Origin: Roseovarius aestuarii
GTDB taxonomy: Bacteria > Pseudomonadota > Alphaproteobacteria > Rhodobacterales > Rhodobacteraceae
Length of the DNA stretch: 64,000 nt
Assembly (NCBI GenBank): GCA_027214255.1
Contig: JAPWHL010000004.1
Span: 62,001-126,000, forward strand
Direction of reading: 5' to 3'
Shown here: positions 47,856-60,211 of the stretch, in pieces
How the letters are laid out: every line of letters begins with the position of its first letter
Numbering within the stretch: position 1 is the first letter of the stretch
Notes under the pieces: model-generated
Databases searched by the model: none
Told to the model about the DNA's origin: nothing
The model's input: only the letters and a program-made list of their open reading frames with translations
Program-made: the position numbers and the translations under genes

Positions 47856-47889
47856 AGGCCCTGCTCCAACCCGGAGCGGGGCCTTTTTT
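47856..47889 (+). terminator. Rho-independent terminator after petC
   Basis: 12-bp stem AGGCCCTGCTCC / GGAGCGGGGCCT with one G-U pair and a 5-nt loop, followed by a T-run of six. Confidence 0.9.
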
Positions 47890-47923
47890 AGTTGATCTAG
47901 TAGTCGCTATAGTCCGTCAGGAT

Positions 47924-48949
47924 TCACGGGCGGCGCAATGTGTCGCCATAGCTGATCGTCGGCTCCAAGGCGATACGCACAGGCGATTGATCTGCATCAT
48001 CTTTTACGCGGTTCGCGATGATCTCTGCCGCACGCCGACCAATTTCCAAACGGCAGGCATCCATAGTGGCCAGCTCGCGCGGAAGGCCTTTCAACAGGTT
48101 CAGCCCGTTGAAACCAGCCAAACCGATTTGATTCGGAATGTCATAGCCATGTTCCAATAGCCACATCAGGCCGCCAGCACCGATCATATCATTGGAATAA
48201 TACAGAAAATCCAAATCGGGATCACGCGCCAGCAAGGCTTGGGTCATCTCGCGCCCTTTGACCAAGGCCGACCCGCCTGAATAAAACTCGCGTTCCGCAA
48301 TCTCGACTCCCGCTTTGGCCAACACCTCGGTAAAGCCTTCGAACCGCTTTCGCGCACGATGATCCCGCGGCATAGTCGTGCCCATAAACCCGATACGTTG
48401 GTAACCGCCTTTCAGGATTGCCTTGGCCATTTTTTCGCCTGCGCGGCGGTGCGAAATACCCACAACACTGTCCACCGGTGTTCCATCAACATCCATGATT
48501 TCAACCACGGGAATGCCGCTAGCCCGCAACATGGCCTTGGCCGCATCGGAATGTTCCAGCCCAGCAATGATCACACCGGACGGGCGCCAAGACAGCATTT
48601 CATAAAGAACTTTTTCTTCTTTCTCGCGGGTATAGTCAGTCAGGCCGACAACAGGTTGCAAATCGGTTTCTTCCAACACCTGCGAGATTCCGGTCATAAC
48701 CTCGGGAAAGACCATGTTAGACATCGACGGGATGATGACTGCCACCAAATTGACCCGGCTAGATGCCAAAGCGCCCGCGATTTTATTCGGCACATAGCCC
48801 AGCTCTTTTGCGCTGGCGAGCACCTTTTCGCGCGTAGCATCAGACACATCACCGCGATTGCGTAACACGCGGCTGACAGTCATTTCAGAAACACCCGACG
48901 CTTCGGAAACGTCGCGCAGGGTCAAGGGACGATGATCGGTGTTTGACAA
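47924..48949 (-). CDS. LacI family transcriptional regulator
   Basis: 341 aa. An N-terminal LacI HTH (TLRDVSEASGVSEMTVSRVLRN, residues ~9-31) and hinge (NKIAGALASSRVNLVAVIIPS), then a periplasmic-binding-protein-like sugar domain. Closest in feel to the gluconate-type (GntR-LacI) subgroup. No sugar genes lie next to it, so its targets are elsewhere; a palindrome just upstream suggests autoregulation. Confidence 0.9.
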   Translation of the reverse strand: MSNTDHRPLTLRDVSEASGVSEMTVSRVLRNRGDVSDATREKVLASAKELGYVPNKIAGALASSRVNLVAVIIPSMSNMVFPEVMTGISQVLEETDLQPVVGLTDYTREKEEKVLYEMLSWRPSGVIIAGLEHSDAAKAMLRASGIPVVEIMDVDGTPVDSVVGISHRRAGEKMAKAILKGGYQRIGFMGTTMPRDHRARKRFEGFTEVLAKAGVEIAEREFYSGGSALVKGREMTQALLARDPDLDFLYYSNDMIGAGGLMWLLEHGYDIPNQIGLAGFNGLNLLKGLPRELATMDACRLEIGRRAAEIIANRVKDDADQSPVRIALEPTISYGDTLRRP

Positions 48950-48975
48950 TTTGGTTTTCCTGGCAAATTGATCTG

Positions 48976-48993
48976 GATGTTATCGCGAACATC
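48976..48993. promoter_or_regulatory. LacI-type operator upstream of the regulator gene
   Basis: GATGTTATCGCGAACATC, 18 bp, symmetric at 7 of 9 positions per half with a central CG as in LacI-family sites; 27 bp before the start codon. Confidence 0.5.
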
Positions 48994-49069
48994 ATAACTT
49001 GATCAAGCCGCGTCCGCTTGCGTAACAAAAATGCCAGGCCTGTTTTTGCACAATGTGGATATCCCCTGA

Positions 49070-51292
<2,223 letters not shown>

Positions 51293-51479
51293 CCCATCCT
51301 CCGCCACGCCGCAGTTCATTGCAGCGTCACAATCCCCGATCAGAGTGAACAAGTGTTTAAAACCCACCGGTCAATTAGATGCGCCAGATTCAGCCTCCTA
51401 TTTATTAGTCGGTTCTGAATCATTGCTCTGATGCGGGCCGCGTGGCACGATAACGTTTCGCATTGCTCAGGAGGCCCGC

Positions 51480-54400
51480 ATGCTCCGCCACATTTTAACT
51501 GCCCTAGCTGTTTCCCTTTTCGCCGCTCCGCTGGCTGCACAATCTGATTTACCCGATCGTCGCATCGTCGTGACCAACAATATGGATTTCTATGGCGCAG
51601 ACCTAACCGCGTTGTTCGACAGCAGCTTTGCGTCATGTAGAACTGCCTGCCTGTCCAATTCGCAATGCTCGGCCTTTACCTATAATTCCAAATCCAAGGC
51701 CTGTTTTCCCAAAAGTGCGGTGAACCAAGAAGTACCCTATGACGGGGCCTATTCGGCCCGCGTATTGGCAACTGCTCCGGCTGTTCTGGCGCAGGCCAAG
51801 GCCCGTCAGGCCGATCTGGAGTTTCTGGGCGATTACACGCTGAGCAACGCCCATAATCTGGCATTGACCATTGGGGGCATGCACCCTGCCGGTTCATGGA
51901 CGCCCGAGACAATGTTGCAAGCTGCACGCGACAAAGAGGCCGGTGGCGATCCATTGAATGCAATGCGCTGGACGGGGGCCGCTGTCTCGGTCACCGACAG
52001 CCCGGATGACTGGACGGAATATGCGCGCCTGTCGCTTGCCATCGAAAAAGACAAAAGCCGCTATACCACGCAAGGCCTCCAAGCGGCGATCAACGGCTAT
52101 CTGCGCGGCCAATCCGTTGGGGCGCGAGTAAACGCCTTGCTGGTGCTGTCAGACGCGCTGATACGCGACGGCAAAGGACGTAGCGCGGTCAAGGCCCTGC
52201 GTCTGGCTACAGACATCCAACCCCGCGCCGATGTCGTCGCCGCGTTAGACCGTGCAGCGGCAAAATATGGCTTTCGTATCACTGGAAACAGCGTCGACAA
52301 CGAATCAGCCAGCCCACGCATCTGCGCCGAATTTTCCGAAGACCTGATTCAAGCAGGAACCGACTATGCCCCGTTTGTGCGCCTGCCCGATCCCGGTCTG
52401 GTGGTGCAGGTTGACGAGCGGCAGTTGTGCATCGACGGCGTTGAACATGGCGCGCGCTATGTCATGACCTTTCGCGAAGGCCTGCCTGCTGCGGACGGCC
52501 AGACGCTGATCAAAGATGTCGAGATCGCGCTTTATGTGCGTGACCGTTCACCAAAGGTCGCGTTTCCCGGGCGGGCCTATGTGCTACCACGTGCGGCCGA
52601 TGCGGCCCTGCCTATTGAAACAGTCAATCTTGATGAGGCCGAGCTCACCCTGCGTCGCATCAGTGACCGCAATCTGCTGCGTGCTATTCAGGACGACTAT
52701 TTCGGCCGCCCCCTTCGGGATTACGAACTGTCCCGGTTCAGTGATGAAGTGGCACAAGAGGTCTGGACAGGTGTCGGCGAAGTCCAGAACAGTCTGAACC
52801 AGACGATGACAACCCGCCTTCCATTGGGCGGTGTTCTGGCCGATCAACCACCAGGCATTTACGCACTGACCGCGCGAATCAAGGGCGTGCCGCTTCATGA
52901 CGATCCGGGTGCAACGCAGTGGTTTGTTCTGACCGATCTGGGCCTAACGACTCTTAAGGGTACAGATGGGTTGCGGGTGTTCGCGCGCTCTTTGGGCACA
53001 GCCAAGGCTCTGGAAGGCGTCGAATTGACCCTGCTGTCACGAGCCAACGCAGTTTTGGCAACAGGTACCACCGATTCCGATGGGCACATGCGCTTTGATC
53101 CCGGCCTAACGCGCGGTGTCGGGGGGGCCGCACCGGCCCTCGTTCTGGCCGAGCTTGGCGATAAGGACATGGCGTTCTTGTCACTGACAGACCCAGCCTT
53201 CGATCTATCTGATCGTGGCGTCGAAGGACGCCCACCCGCCCCTCCGGTCGATGTGTTTTTGGCCACTGATCGCGGCGCCTACCGCGCGGGCGAGGTGATA
53301 CATGCAACCGCCTTGGCCCGCGATGCTTTGGCCAAGGCAATTCCCGGCGTGCCATTGACCACAATCCTAAGCCGTCCCGACGGAGTCGAATACAGCCGCC
53401 ACCTATCAGCTGATGATACAGCGGCAGGACATGTCTTTGACATGCCCGTCGGCACGACCGCGCCGCGCGGCACATGGACGTTAGACATCAAGGCCGATGT
53501 GGACGCGCCCGCACTGGCCAGCACACAAATTTTGGTCGAAGATTTTCTACCCGAACGAATCGATTTCACGCTGACCTTGCCAGAAGGGGCACTGCGCCCC
53601 GCCGCACTGCCCTTGCTGGGGGTCGAGGCCAAGTACCTGTTCGGTGCTCCCGGAGCTGGCCTGCAATCCGAAGGGCGCCTGATGTTAACCCCCAAACGCA
53701 GTCTGGATGACTTTCCCGGCTATGTATTTGGCCGTTACGATACTCAGGTCAGCGCACGTGCGTCCTATCTAGACAACGACAAGACCGACACAGACGGCCT
53801 CCTGAAACTGCCGCTATCACTACCAGAAACGGAGGCGCAAGACCGCCCCTACGAGGCAAGCATAACCGTTAGCCTGCGTGAAGGTTCAGGGCGTCCAGTA
53901 GAGCGCCAAATCAGTCGCATGATCGCACCAACCGCACCGATGATTGGGATCAAGCCATCCTTTGACGGCGTCGTTCCCGAAGGCGCGAACGCACAGTTTC
54001 AGGTCATTGCGGTCAACCCCGATCTGTCCCTGTCCCAGATGCCCGTCAAATGGACCCTAAACCGCGTCAAAACGCGCTATCAATGGTATCAACAATGGGG
54101 CAACTGGGAGTGGGAACCAATCACAACCCGTCAACGTGTCGCTACCGGAACCGGCATGCTGGGCACTGACCCGCTGACCGTTGAAGGTGCCGTCGAATGG
54201 GGCCAGTATGAGCTGGTCGTGGAGCGTACGGATGGGGCTTATGCCGCCGCTTCGGACAGTTTCTATGCGGGTTGGTATGCGCCTGCAGATTCCAGTCAGA
54301 CGCCCGATACTCTGGAATTGTCCCTGAACGCCCAAACCTATCGCCCCGGCGAGTCCGCACAATTGCGTATCGTGCCGCGTTATGCCGGTACGGCCCTGAT

Positions 54401-56888
54401 CACCGTCATGTCGGGCAGCGTCATTGCACGCAAATCGGTAGAAGTCCGCGAAGGCGAAAACCTTATCCCCTTGCAGGTCACAGACGCGTGGGGGACTGGC
54501 GCGTATGTCGCCGCTCAGGTCATCCGCCCGATGAATGTAACAGCCGGCCAAAACCCGGCACGTGCACTGGGTCTGGCCTATGCCGCTATTGACCCCGGCC
54601 AGCGGCAACTAAGCGTCAGCATTGACGCACCAGACACATCTGATCCACGCGGACCGCTAAACGCGCGCGTAAAGGTGGACGGCCTGAACGGTCAGACGGG
54701 ATTTGTCACATTGGCCGCCGTGGATCTGGGTATTTTGAACCTTACCGGGTTCAAATCACCCGACCCTTCCAGCCATTACTTTGGCCAACAGCGTCTGGGT
54801 GTGGAAATCCGCGATATCTATGGTCGCTTGATCGACGGGATGAACGGCGCCGCCGGACAAGTACGGTCGGGCGGGGACGCCGGCAACGGCATGGACATGC
54901 AATCCCCCCCTCCCACCGAAGAGTTGGTTTCTTACTTCACCGGACCCGTACAGGTTGGCGCAAATGGCGTGGCCGAAGTCAGCTTTGATATCCCCGATTT
55001 CAACGGAACAGTGCGCCTGATGGCAATTGCATGGTCGCCCGATGGTGTCGGACAGGCCAACCGCGATGTTCTGGTACGTGATCCAGTGGTGGTCACCGCC
55101 TCGGTTCCACGTTTCCTTGCGCCGGGCGACAGCAGCCGCCTGTTGCTAGAGGTTGTCCACGCAACCGGCCCTGCAGGCCGGATGGGGTTGGACGTGACTG
55201 CCGAAGGTATTTCACTGGCGGGTGCAGTGCCGTCGGGGTTCGATTTGACCGAGAATGGCAAGGCCACATTCAGCCTGCCCTTGTCTGCCGGTGACGTGGG
55301 CGATCATCAGATCAACATTGCCTTGACCACGCCGAACGGTCGCCAGTTGACCAAAACGTTGACCCTGCCCGTGCGGGCCAACGATCCCGAAGTGTCCCAA
55401 ACACGGCGCTTCGACCTTGCCGCGGGTGATACGTTGACCCTGACCAGCGACATTTTCGACGGGTTGCGCCCCGGCACCGGACAGGCCGTCATGGCCGCCG
55501 GACCGCTGGCGCAGCTGAATGCGCCCGGCCTGCTGCAATCACTGGATCGTTACCCCTATGGCTGTACCGAGCAGATCACCTCACGCGCAATGCCATTGCT
55601 ATATTTCAATCAAGTTGCCTCGGCGCTGGATATCGGCAACGCGGATGAGATCAACAAGCAGATCGAACTGGCCGTTGCCCGTGTCCTGACACGCCAAACC
55701 AGCTCTGGTGCATTTGGACTATGGCGGGCTGAATCCGGTGATTTCTGGCTCGATGCCTACGTGGCCGACTTTTTGTCGCGCGCACGCGCCACAGGGCATG
55801 CAGTACAGGACCGCGCCTTTGCCATGGCAATGGATAACTTGCGCAACCGCGTGAACTATGCACCTGACTTTGACGATGGTGGTCAGGATATCGCCTATGC
55901 ACTGATGGTTCTGGCCCGTGAAGGCGCGGCCAATATGGGCGATTTGCGCTATTACGCCGACGTTAAATCCGGCGACTTCGCCACGCCTCTGGCCTTGGCG
56001 CAATTGGGCGCTGCGCTGGCCTCATACGGCGATCAAACGCGGGCTGACCGGATGTTTACTCTGGCTGCGTCACAGTCACAGCAGTTCAGCGACGAAGGTC
56101 AGCTTTGGCGCGCAGATTATGGCACCTCCTATCGCGACCGTGCCGGTGTTCTGGCCCTGATGATAGAAGCAGGCAGCACCGCCGGTGACACCGGCCAAAT
56201 GGCCAGCAGCCTGTCCGACCGTGGCCCACATATGTCAACGCAAGAACAGGCCTGGACCCTTTTGGCCGCGCATGCACTGATCCAAGACACCAGCGCCCAA
56301 GGGCTGGAATTGAACGGTGCATCTATGACCGGGCCATTGGTCAAACTGCTGGAGGCCGAAACCATAACTCCCCAAACGCTGACCAACACGGCCACCTCCG
56401 GGACCGAGATCACGTTGACCACCGTCGGCGTACCCGAACAGCCCGGCCCGGCAGATGGGTACGGCTATCGAATCGAACGGGCCTATTATGACATGGATGG
56501 GCGCCCGGCCACATTGGACGGTTTGAAATCGGGGGACCGTTTGGTTGCAACTGTAAAGGTGACGCCATTCGGCCCCGGCGAAGCGCGTCTGATTATTGAT
56601 GATCCATTGCCTGCGGGGTTGGAGATCGACAATCCGAACCTTTTGCGCTCGGGCGATGTGCGTGCACTGGATTGGTTGAAAACTGTCTATCCAGAACATA
56701 GCGAGTTTCGCTCGGATCGGTTTATCTCGGCCATTGACCAGCGCGACGATACGCCACTTACACTGGCCTATATTGTGCGCGCGGTGTCACCGGGGCAGTA
56801 TCACCACCCAGCGGCCACAGTTATGGATATGTATCGCCCCGAGTATCGCGCGCATACCGACACCGGCCAGATGACCGTAACCGAATGA
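51480..56888 (+). CDS. Bacterial alpha-2-macroglobulin with thioester motif and N-terminal PAN-like domain
   Basis: 1802 aa behind CAGGAGG. Signal peptide to about residue 20 (LAAQ); no clear lipobox. A cysteine-rich PAN/apple-like domain (about 22-90, SCRTACLSNSQCSAFTYN, ACFP) precedes the macroglobulin domains. The thioester motif CTEQ has its Cys at residue 1362, in an alpha-helical toroid-like region. These proteins trap proteases in the periplasm covalently. The next gene encodes PBP1C, the classic partner that repairs peptidoglycan. Confidence 0.93.
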   Translation: MLRHILTALAVSLFAAPLAAQSDLPDRRIVVTNNMDFYGADLTALFDSSFASCRTACLSNSQCSAFTYNSKSKACFPKSAVNQEVPYDGAYSARVLATAPAVLAQAKARQADLEFLGDYTLSNAHNLALTIGGMHPAGSWTPETMLQAARDKEAGGDPLNAMRWTGAAVSVTDSPDDWTEYARLSLAIEKDKSRYTTQGLQAAINGYLRGQSVGARVNALLVLSDALIRDGKGRSAVKALRLATDIQPRADVVAALDRAAAKYGFRITGNSVDNESASPRICAEFSEDLIQAGTDYAPFVRLPDPGLVVQVDERQLCIDGVEHGARYVMTFREGLPAADGQTLIKDVEIALYVRDRSPKVAFPGRAYVLPRAADAALPIETVNLDEAELTLRRISDRNLLRAIQDDYFGRPLRDYELSRFSDEVAQEVWTGVGEVQNSLNQTMTTRLPLGGVLADQPPGIYALTARIKGVPLHDDPGATQWFVLTDLGLTTLKGTDGLRVFARSLGTAKALEGVELTLLSRANAVLATGTTDSDGHMRFDPGLTRGVGGAAPALVLAELGDKDMAFLSLTDPAFDLSDRGVEGRPPAPPVDVFLATDRGAYRAGEVIHATALARDALAKAIPGVPLTTILSRPDGVEYSRHLSADDTAAGHVFDMPVGTTAPRGTWTLDIKADVDAPALASTQILVEDFLPERIDFTLTLPEGALRPAALPLLGVEAKYLFGAPGAGLQSEGRLMLTPKRSLDDFPGYVFGRYDTQVSARASYLDNDKTDTDGLLKLPLSLPETEAQDRPYEASITVSLREGSGRPVERQISRMIAPTAPMIGIKPSFDGVVPEGANAQFQVIAVNPDLSLSQMPVKWTLNRVKTRYQWYQQWGNWEWEPITTRQRVATGTGMLGTDPLTVEGAVEWGQYELVVERTDGAYAAASDSFYAGWYAPADSSQTPDTLELSLNAQTYRPGESAQLRIVPRYAGTALITVMSGSVIARKSVEVREGENLIPLQVTDAWGTGAYVAAQVIRPMNVTAGQNPARALGLAYAAIDPGQRQLSVSIDAPDTSDPRGPLNARVKVDGLNGQTGFVTLAAVDLGILNLTGFKSPDPSSHYFGQQRLGVEIRDIYGRLIDGMNGAAGQVRSGGDAGNGMDMQSPPPTEELVSYFTGPVQVGANGVAEVSFDIPDFNGTVRLMAIAWSPDGVGQANRDVLVRDPVVVTASVPRFLAPGDSSRLLLEVVHATGPAGRMGLDVTAEGISLAGAVPSGFDLTENGKATFSLPLSAGDVGDHQINIALTTPNGRQLTKTLTLPVRANDPEVSQTRRFDLAAGDTLTLTSDIFDGLRPGTGQAVMAAGPLAQLNAPGLLQSLDRYPYGCTEQITSRAMPLLYFNQVASALDIGNADEINKQIELAVARVLTRQTSSGAFGLWRAESGDFWLDAYVADFLSRARATGHAVQDRAFAMAMDNLRNRVNYAPDFDDGGQDIAYALMVLAREGAANMGDLRYYADVKSGDFATPLALAQLGAALASYGDQTRADRMFTLAASQSQQFSDEGQLWRADYGTSYRDRAGVLALMIEAGSTAGDTGQMASSLSDRGPHMSTQEQAWTLLAAHALIQDTSAQGLELNGASMTGPLVKLLEAETITPQTLTNTATSGTEITLTTVGVPEQPGPADGYGYRIERAYYDMDGRPATLDGLKSGDRLVATVKVTPFGPGEARLIIDDPLPAGLEIDNPNLLRSGDVRALDWLKTVYPEHSEFRSDRFISAIDQRDDTPLTLAYIVRAVSPGQYHHPAATVMDMYRPEYRAHTDTGQMTVTE

Positions 56889-56910
56889 TCGCGGGCAAAA
56901 GGGTAAGGTG

Positions 56911-58962
56911 ATGCGCCGTCCAGAACGCTGGCTGGTGATTCTGGCGCTGATTCTGGCGTTGGCGGGAACCGCGCGCGATGCGCTGGAGTCATGGGTCGTC
57001 GCAACCCCTCTACCGCCGCTATTGACCGAGACCGGCACCGAGGTGTTGGATCGCGACGGGCGAATGCTGCGCGTTTACACCGTCGCCGATGGACGCTGGC
57101 GGTTAGAGGTCAGCCCTGCCCAAGTCGATCGCACGTATCTGGAGATGCTGATCGCCTACGAGGATCATCGCTTTTGGCGCCATAATGGTGTCGATTTGCG
57201 TGCGATGCTGCGTGCTGTCGGGCAGGCCTTGTGGCACAGGCAGGTGGTATCGGGGGGTTCCACCCTCACGATGCAGGTCGCACGCCTACTAGAAGATGGC
57301 AGCACCGGACAATGGGCGGGCAAACTACGCCAGATACGTCTGGCACTGGCGCTGGAACGGCAATTGAGCAAAGACCAGATACTCACATTATATCTGGCCC
57401 GCGCGCCTTATGGCGGCAATATTGAGGGCGTGCGCGCCGCCACGCTAGCCTGGTTTGGCAAAGAACCGGCCCGTCTGACCCCGGCGGAATCCGCACTATT
57501 GGTCGCACTGCCACAATCCCCTGAAGCCCGCCGTCCGGACCGCCACCAGTCCGCAGCACGCGCCGCCCGCGACCGTGTTCTAGAACGAATGCAGCAACGT
57601 GAGGTCATGAACTCCGAGGCTGTATCAGCTGCGCAATTCGACCCGGTTCCATATCAACGGCGATCTTTCCCTGCTCTTGCACCCCATATGTCAGATCGCG
57701 CAGTGGCCGATGCCCCCGGCGTGCTTCGCCATCATCTGACATTGGACGTTAATCTACAGACCAAGCTAGAGTCTCTGGCCACGCGCGCGGTCAAAGACTT
57801 GCCAGCCAATGTTTCGGTCGCAATTATGTTGGCCGACCACCGCACTGGCGAGATTCTGGTCTCAATCGGGTCAGCAGGACTGCAAGGGGCCGAGGCGCGT
57901 CAGGGGTTTGTGGACATGACCCGCGCGCTGCGCTCGCCCGGATCAACGTTAAAACCATTAATTTACGGGATGGCTTTTGATCGTGGTCTGGCCCACCCCC
58001 AAACCCTGATCAACGATGCCCCCGTACAGTTTGGCAGCTACGCGCCACAAAATTTTGACGGCGCGTTTCGTGGAGAAGTGACCATATCCGAGGCCTTGCG
58101 ACAATCACTGAACATTCCTGTCGTTCTGTTGACCGATCAAATCGGACCCGCGCATCTGATGGATGCGCTCCGCCGTGCCGGATTGAACCCTGCGTTGCCC
58201 GGAGATCAAGCCGGATTGGCCGTGGCCTTGGGCGGGGTCGGCCTAAGCCTAAGCGATCTGGTGCAACTTTATGGTGTGTTGGCGCGCGGCGGTGACGCAT
58301 TACCCCTGCGCTGGCGCCAAGGTGAAACGGATTCGGGCAGCCTTCAACGTCTGCTGAGCCCGGTTGCCGCATGGCAAGTCGGCGACATTCTGGCCGGTTT
58401 GACGCCACCGCCAGGCGCTCCGCGCCGCGCGTTGGCCTACAAAACCGGCACGTCCTATGGTTATCGAGACGCTTGGGCACTGGGATATGATGGGGCACAT
58501 GTAGCTGGGGTTTGGATCGGGCGACCTGACGGCACACCCGTCCCCGGCGCTTTTGGCGGGGATCTGGCTGCACCTATCCTGTTTGAGGCCTTTCAGAGAC
58601 TAAAAGAGAAAGCTGACCCCCTGCCTGCTCCGCCGCCGGAAACTTTGATCGTATCGACAGCGATGTTGCCCCAGCCCCTGCGCCGGTTCACCCCGCGAGA
58701 CGCAGTTTTTCAGGCGGCTCCCGGCGCGCCACAGTTGGTTTTTCCTCCCGACGGCACCCGCATGACAGCGCCGGACAGCGGCCTGCCTCTCAAACTGCGC
58801 GGTGGCACACCGCCGTTCACCATACTGGCCAATGGAACGCCCGTTCTGACAGGCTTGCGTACATGGCAGGCCGAGCTACCCGGACTTGGTGCAGGGTTCT
58901 CGCATCTGTCTGTGATTGATGCACTGGGTCGCACGGCGCGTATCACCGTGCGACTGGACTAA
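56911..58962 (+). CDS. pbpC: Penicillin-binding protein 1C
   Basis: 683 aa from ATG at 56911 (GTG at 56908 is adjacent). An N-terminal membrane anchor (LVILALILALAGTA), a GT51 transglycosylase domain with EDHRFWRHNGVD, and a transpeptidase domain with SPGSTLK (Ser nucleophile), SLN and KTGTSYGYRDAW motifs. A C-terminal BiPBP_C-like domain is visible at about 600-683. It starts 22 bp after the alpha-2-macroglobulin gene and is probably cotranscribed with it. Confidence 0.95.
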   Translation: MRRPERWLVILALILALAGTARDALESWVVATPLPPLLTETGTEVLDRDGRMLRVYTVADGRWRLEVSPAQVDRTYLEMLIAYEDHRFWRHNGVDLRAMLRAVGQALWHRQVVSGGSTLTMQVARLLEDGSTGQWAGKLRQIRLALALERQLSKDQILTLYLARAPYGGNIEGVRAATLAWFGKEPARLTPAESALLVALPQSPEARRPDRHQSAARAARDRVLERMQQREVMNSEAVSAAQFDPVPYQRRSFPALAPHMSDRAVADAPGVLRHHLTLDVNLQTKLESLATRAVKDLPANVSVAIMLADHRTGEILVSIGSAGLQGAEARQGFVDMTRALRSPGSTLKPLIYGMAFDRGLAHPQTLINDAPVQFGSYAPQNFDGAFRGEVTISEALRQSLNIPVVLLTDQIGPAHLMDALRRAGLNPALPGDQAGLAVALGGVGLSLSDLVQLYGVLARGGDALPLRWRQGETDSGSLQRLLSPVAAWQVGDILAGLTPPPGAPRRALAYKTGTSYGYRDAWALGYDGAHVAGVWIGRPDGTPVPGAFGGDLAAPILFEAFQRLKEKADPLPAPPPETLIVSTAMLPQPLRRFTPRDAVFQAAPGAPQLVFPPDGTRMTAPDSGLPLKLRGGTPPFTILANGTPVLTGLRTWQAELPGLGAGFSHLSVIDALGRTARITVRLD

Positions 58963-58968
58963 ACCCGT

Positions 58969-60144
58969 TCAAATACGCTCTATCGCCAGTGCAATACCCT
59001 GACCGCCACCGATGCACATCGTGATCACCGCGCGTTTCCCACCTGTGCGATGCAATTCGTATAGCGCCTTGACCACCAGAATAGCGCCTGTCGCGCCCAC
59101 CGGATGCCCCAGGGCAATGGCCCCACCATTGGGATTTACCCGCGCCGGATCCAATCCCAGAACCTTGTTAACGGCGAGCGCCTGAGACGCAAAAGCCTCG
59201 TTTGATTCGACCAGATCAAAGTCATCAGCACTTAGCCCGGTACGCTCAAATAGGGCCTGAACCGCAGGAACCGGGCCGATTCCCATCACCTCGGGGCGCA
59301 CTCCAGCATGAGCATATCCCAAAATGCGCGCGCGCGGCTTCAGCCCCGCGGCCTCGGCAGCGTCAGCACGAGCCAGTACCAATGCGGCAGCGCCATCATT
59401 GATACCACTGGCATTGCCTGCCGTAACCGTTCCGTCCTTCTGAAACGCTGTGCGCAGCCCGGCCAACGCCTCGGCTGTGGTTGCCTTGGGATGTTCGTCG
59501 CGTGAAAAACTGACGCTGCCCCGGCGCGTACGGGTTTCAATGGGCACGATCTGTTCGTCAAATCGGCCAGCCTCAATTGCAGCCGCCGCACGGGTCTGAC
59601 TCTCCAATGCAAAAGCATCCTGCGCTGCGCGTGTGATCCCGTGCTCGGCCGCGACATTTTCAGCCGTAATGCCCATGTGTCCGGTGCCAAACGGACAGTT
59701 CAGCGCGCCCAGCATCATATCCAGAGTGCGAATATCACCCATTTTAGCGCCCCAACGTTGGTCGGGGTTAATAAATGGCGCGCGCGTCATGCTTTCAGCG
59801 CCGCCGGTCAGGGCAAAATCCGCATCCCCCAGCATTAGGGATTGGATACCCGAAACAACCGCCTGCGCGCCTGATCCACACAGACGGTTCACGTTCATCG
59901 CCGGAACGCTGTCGGGGATACCGGCATCCATGGCCGCAACCCTGCTAAGATACATATCGCGCGGCTCTGTGTTGATCACATGACCGAACACAACGTGCCC
60001 AATTTGCCCCGGCTCGACGCCTGATCGTTCCAATGCGGCCCGTGTGACGATAGCACCCAATTCCGTTGGTTTTACACCGGCCAGCGAGCCGCCGAACGCG
60101 CCAATCGCCGTGCGTGCACCATCCAGAATAACAATATCGCTCAT
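58969..60144 (-). CDS. Acetyl-CoA acetyltransferase (thiolase)
   Basis: 391 aa from ATG at 60144. Thiolase fold: the acyl-accepting Cys in NRLCGSGAQAVVSG, His in LGHPVGATGA, and the second catalytic Cys in CIGGGQG. It interconverts two acetyl-CoA and acetoacetyl-CoA, or cleaves a longer beta-ketoacyl-CoA. It is not next to beta-oxidation or PHB genes, so the exact substrate is open. An upstream in-frame extension to 60222 overlaps the phosphatase gene and is rejected. Confidence 0.94.
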   Translation of the reverse strand: MSDIVILDGARTAIGAFGGSLAGVKPTELGAIVTRAALERSGVEPGQIGHVVFGHVINTEPRDMYLSRVAAMDAGIPDSVPAMNVNRLCGSGAQAVVSGIQSLMLGDADFALTGGAESMTRAPFINPDQRWGAKMGDIRTLDMMLGALNCPFGTGHMGITAENVAAEHGITRAAQDAFALESQTRAAAAIEAGRFDEQIVPIETRTRRGSVSFSRDEHPKATTAEALAGLRTAFQKDGTVTAGNASGINDGAAALVLARADAAEAAGLKPRARILGYAHAGVRPEVMGIGPVPAVQALFERTGLSADDFDLVESNEAFASQALAVNKVLGLDPARVNPNGGAIALGHPVGATGAILVVKALYELHRTGGKRAVITMCIGGGQGIALAIERI

Positions 60145-60211
60145 GTGGTCTTTCCTTCTCCCAGTTGCGCCCACTGTAAACGCCGCCGCTTGGGAACCGC
60201 AATCGCGACAT

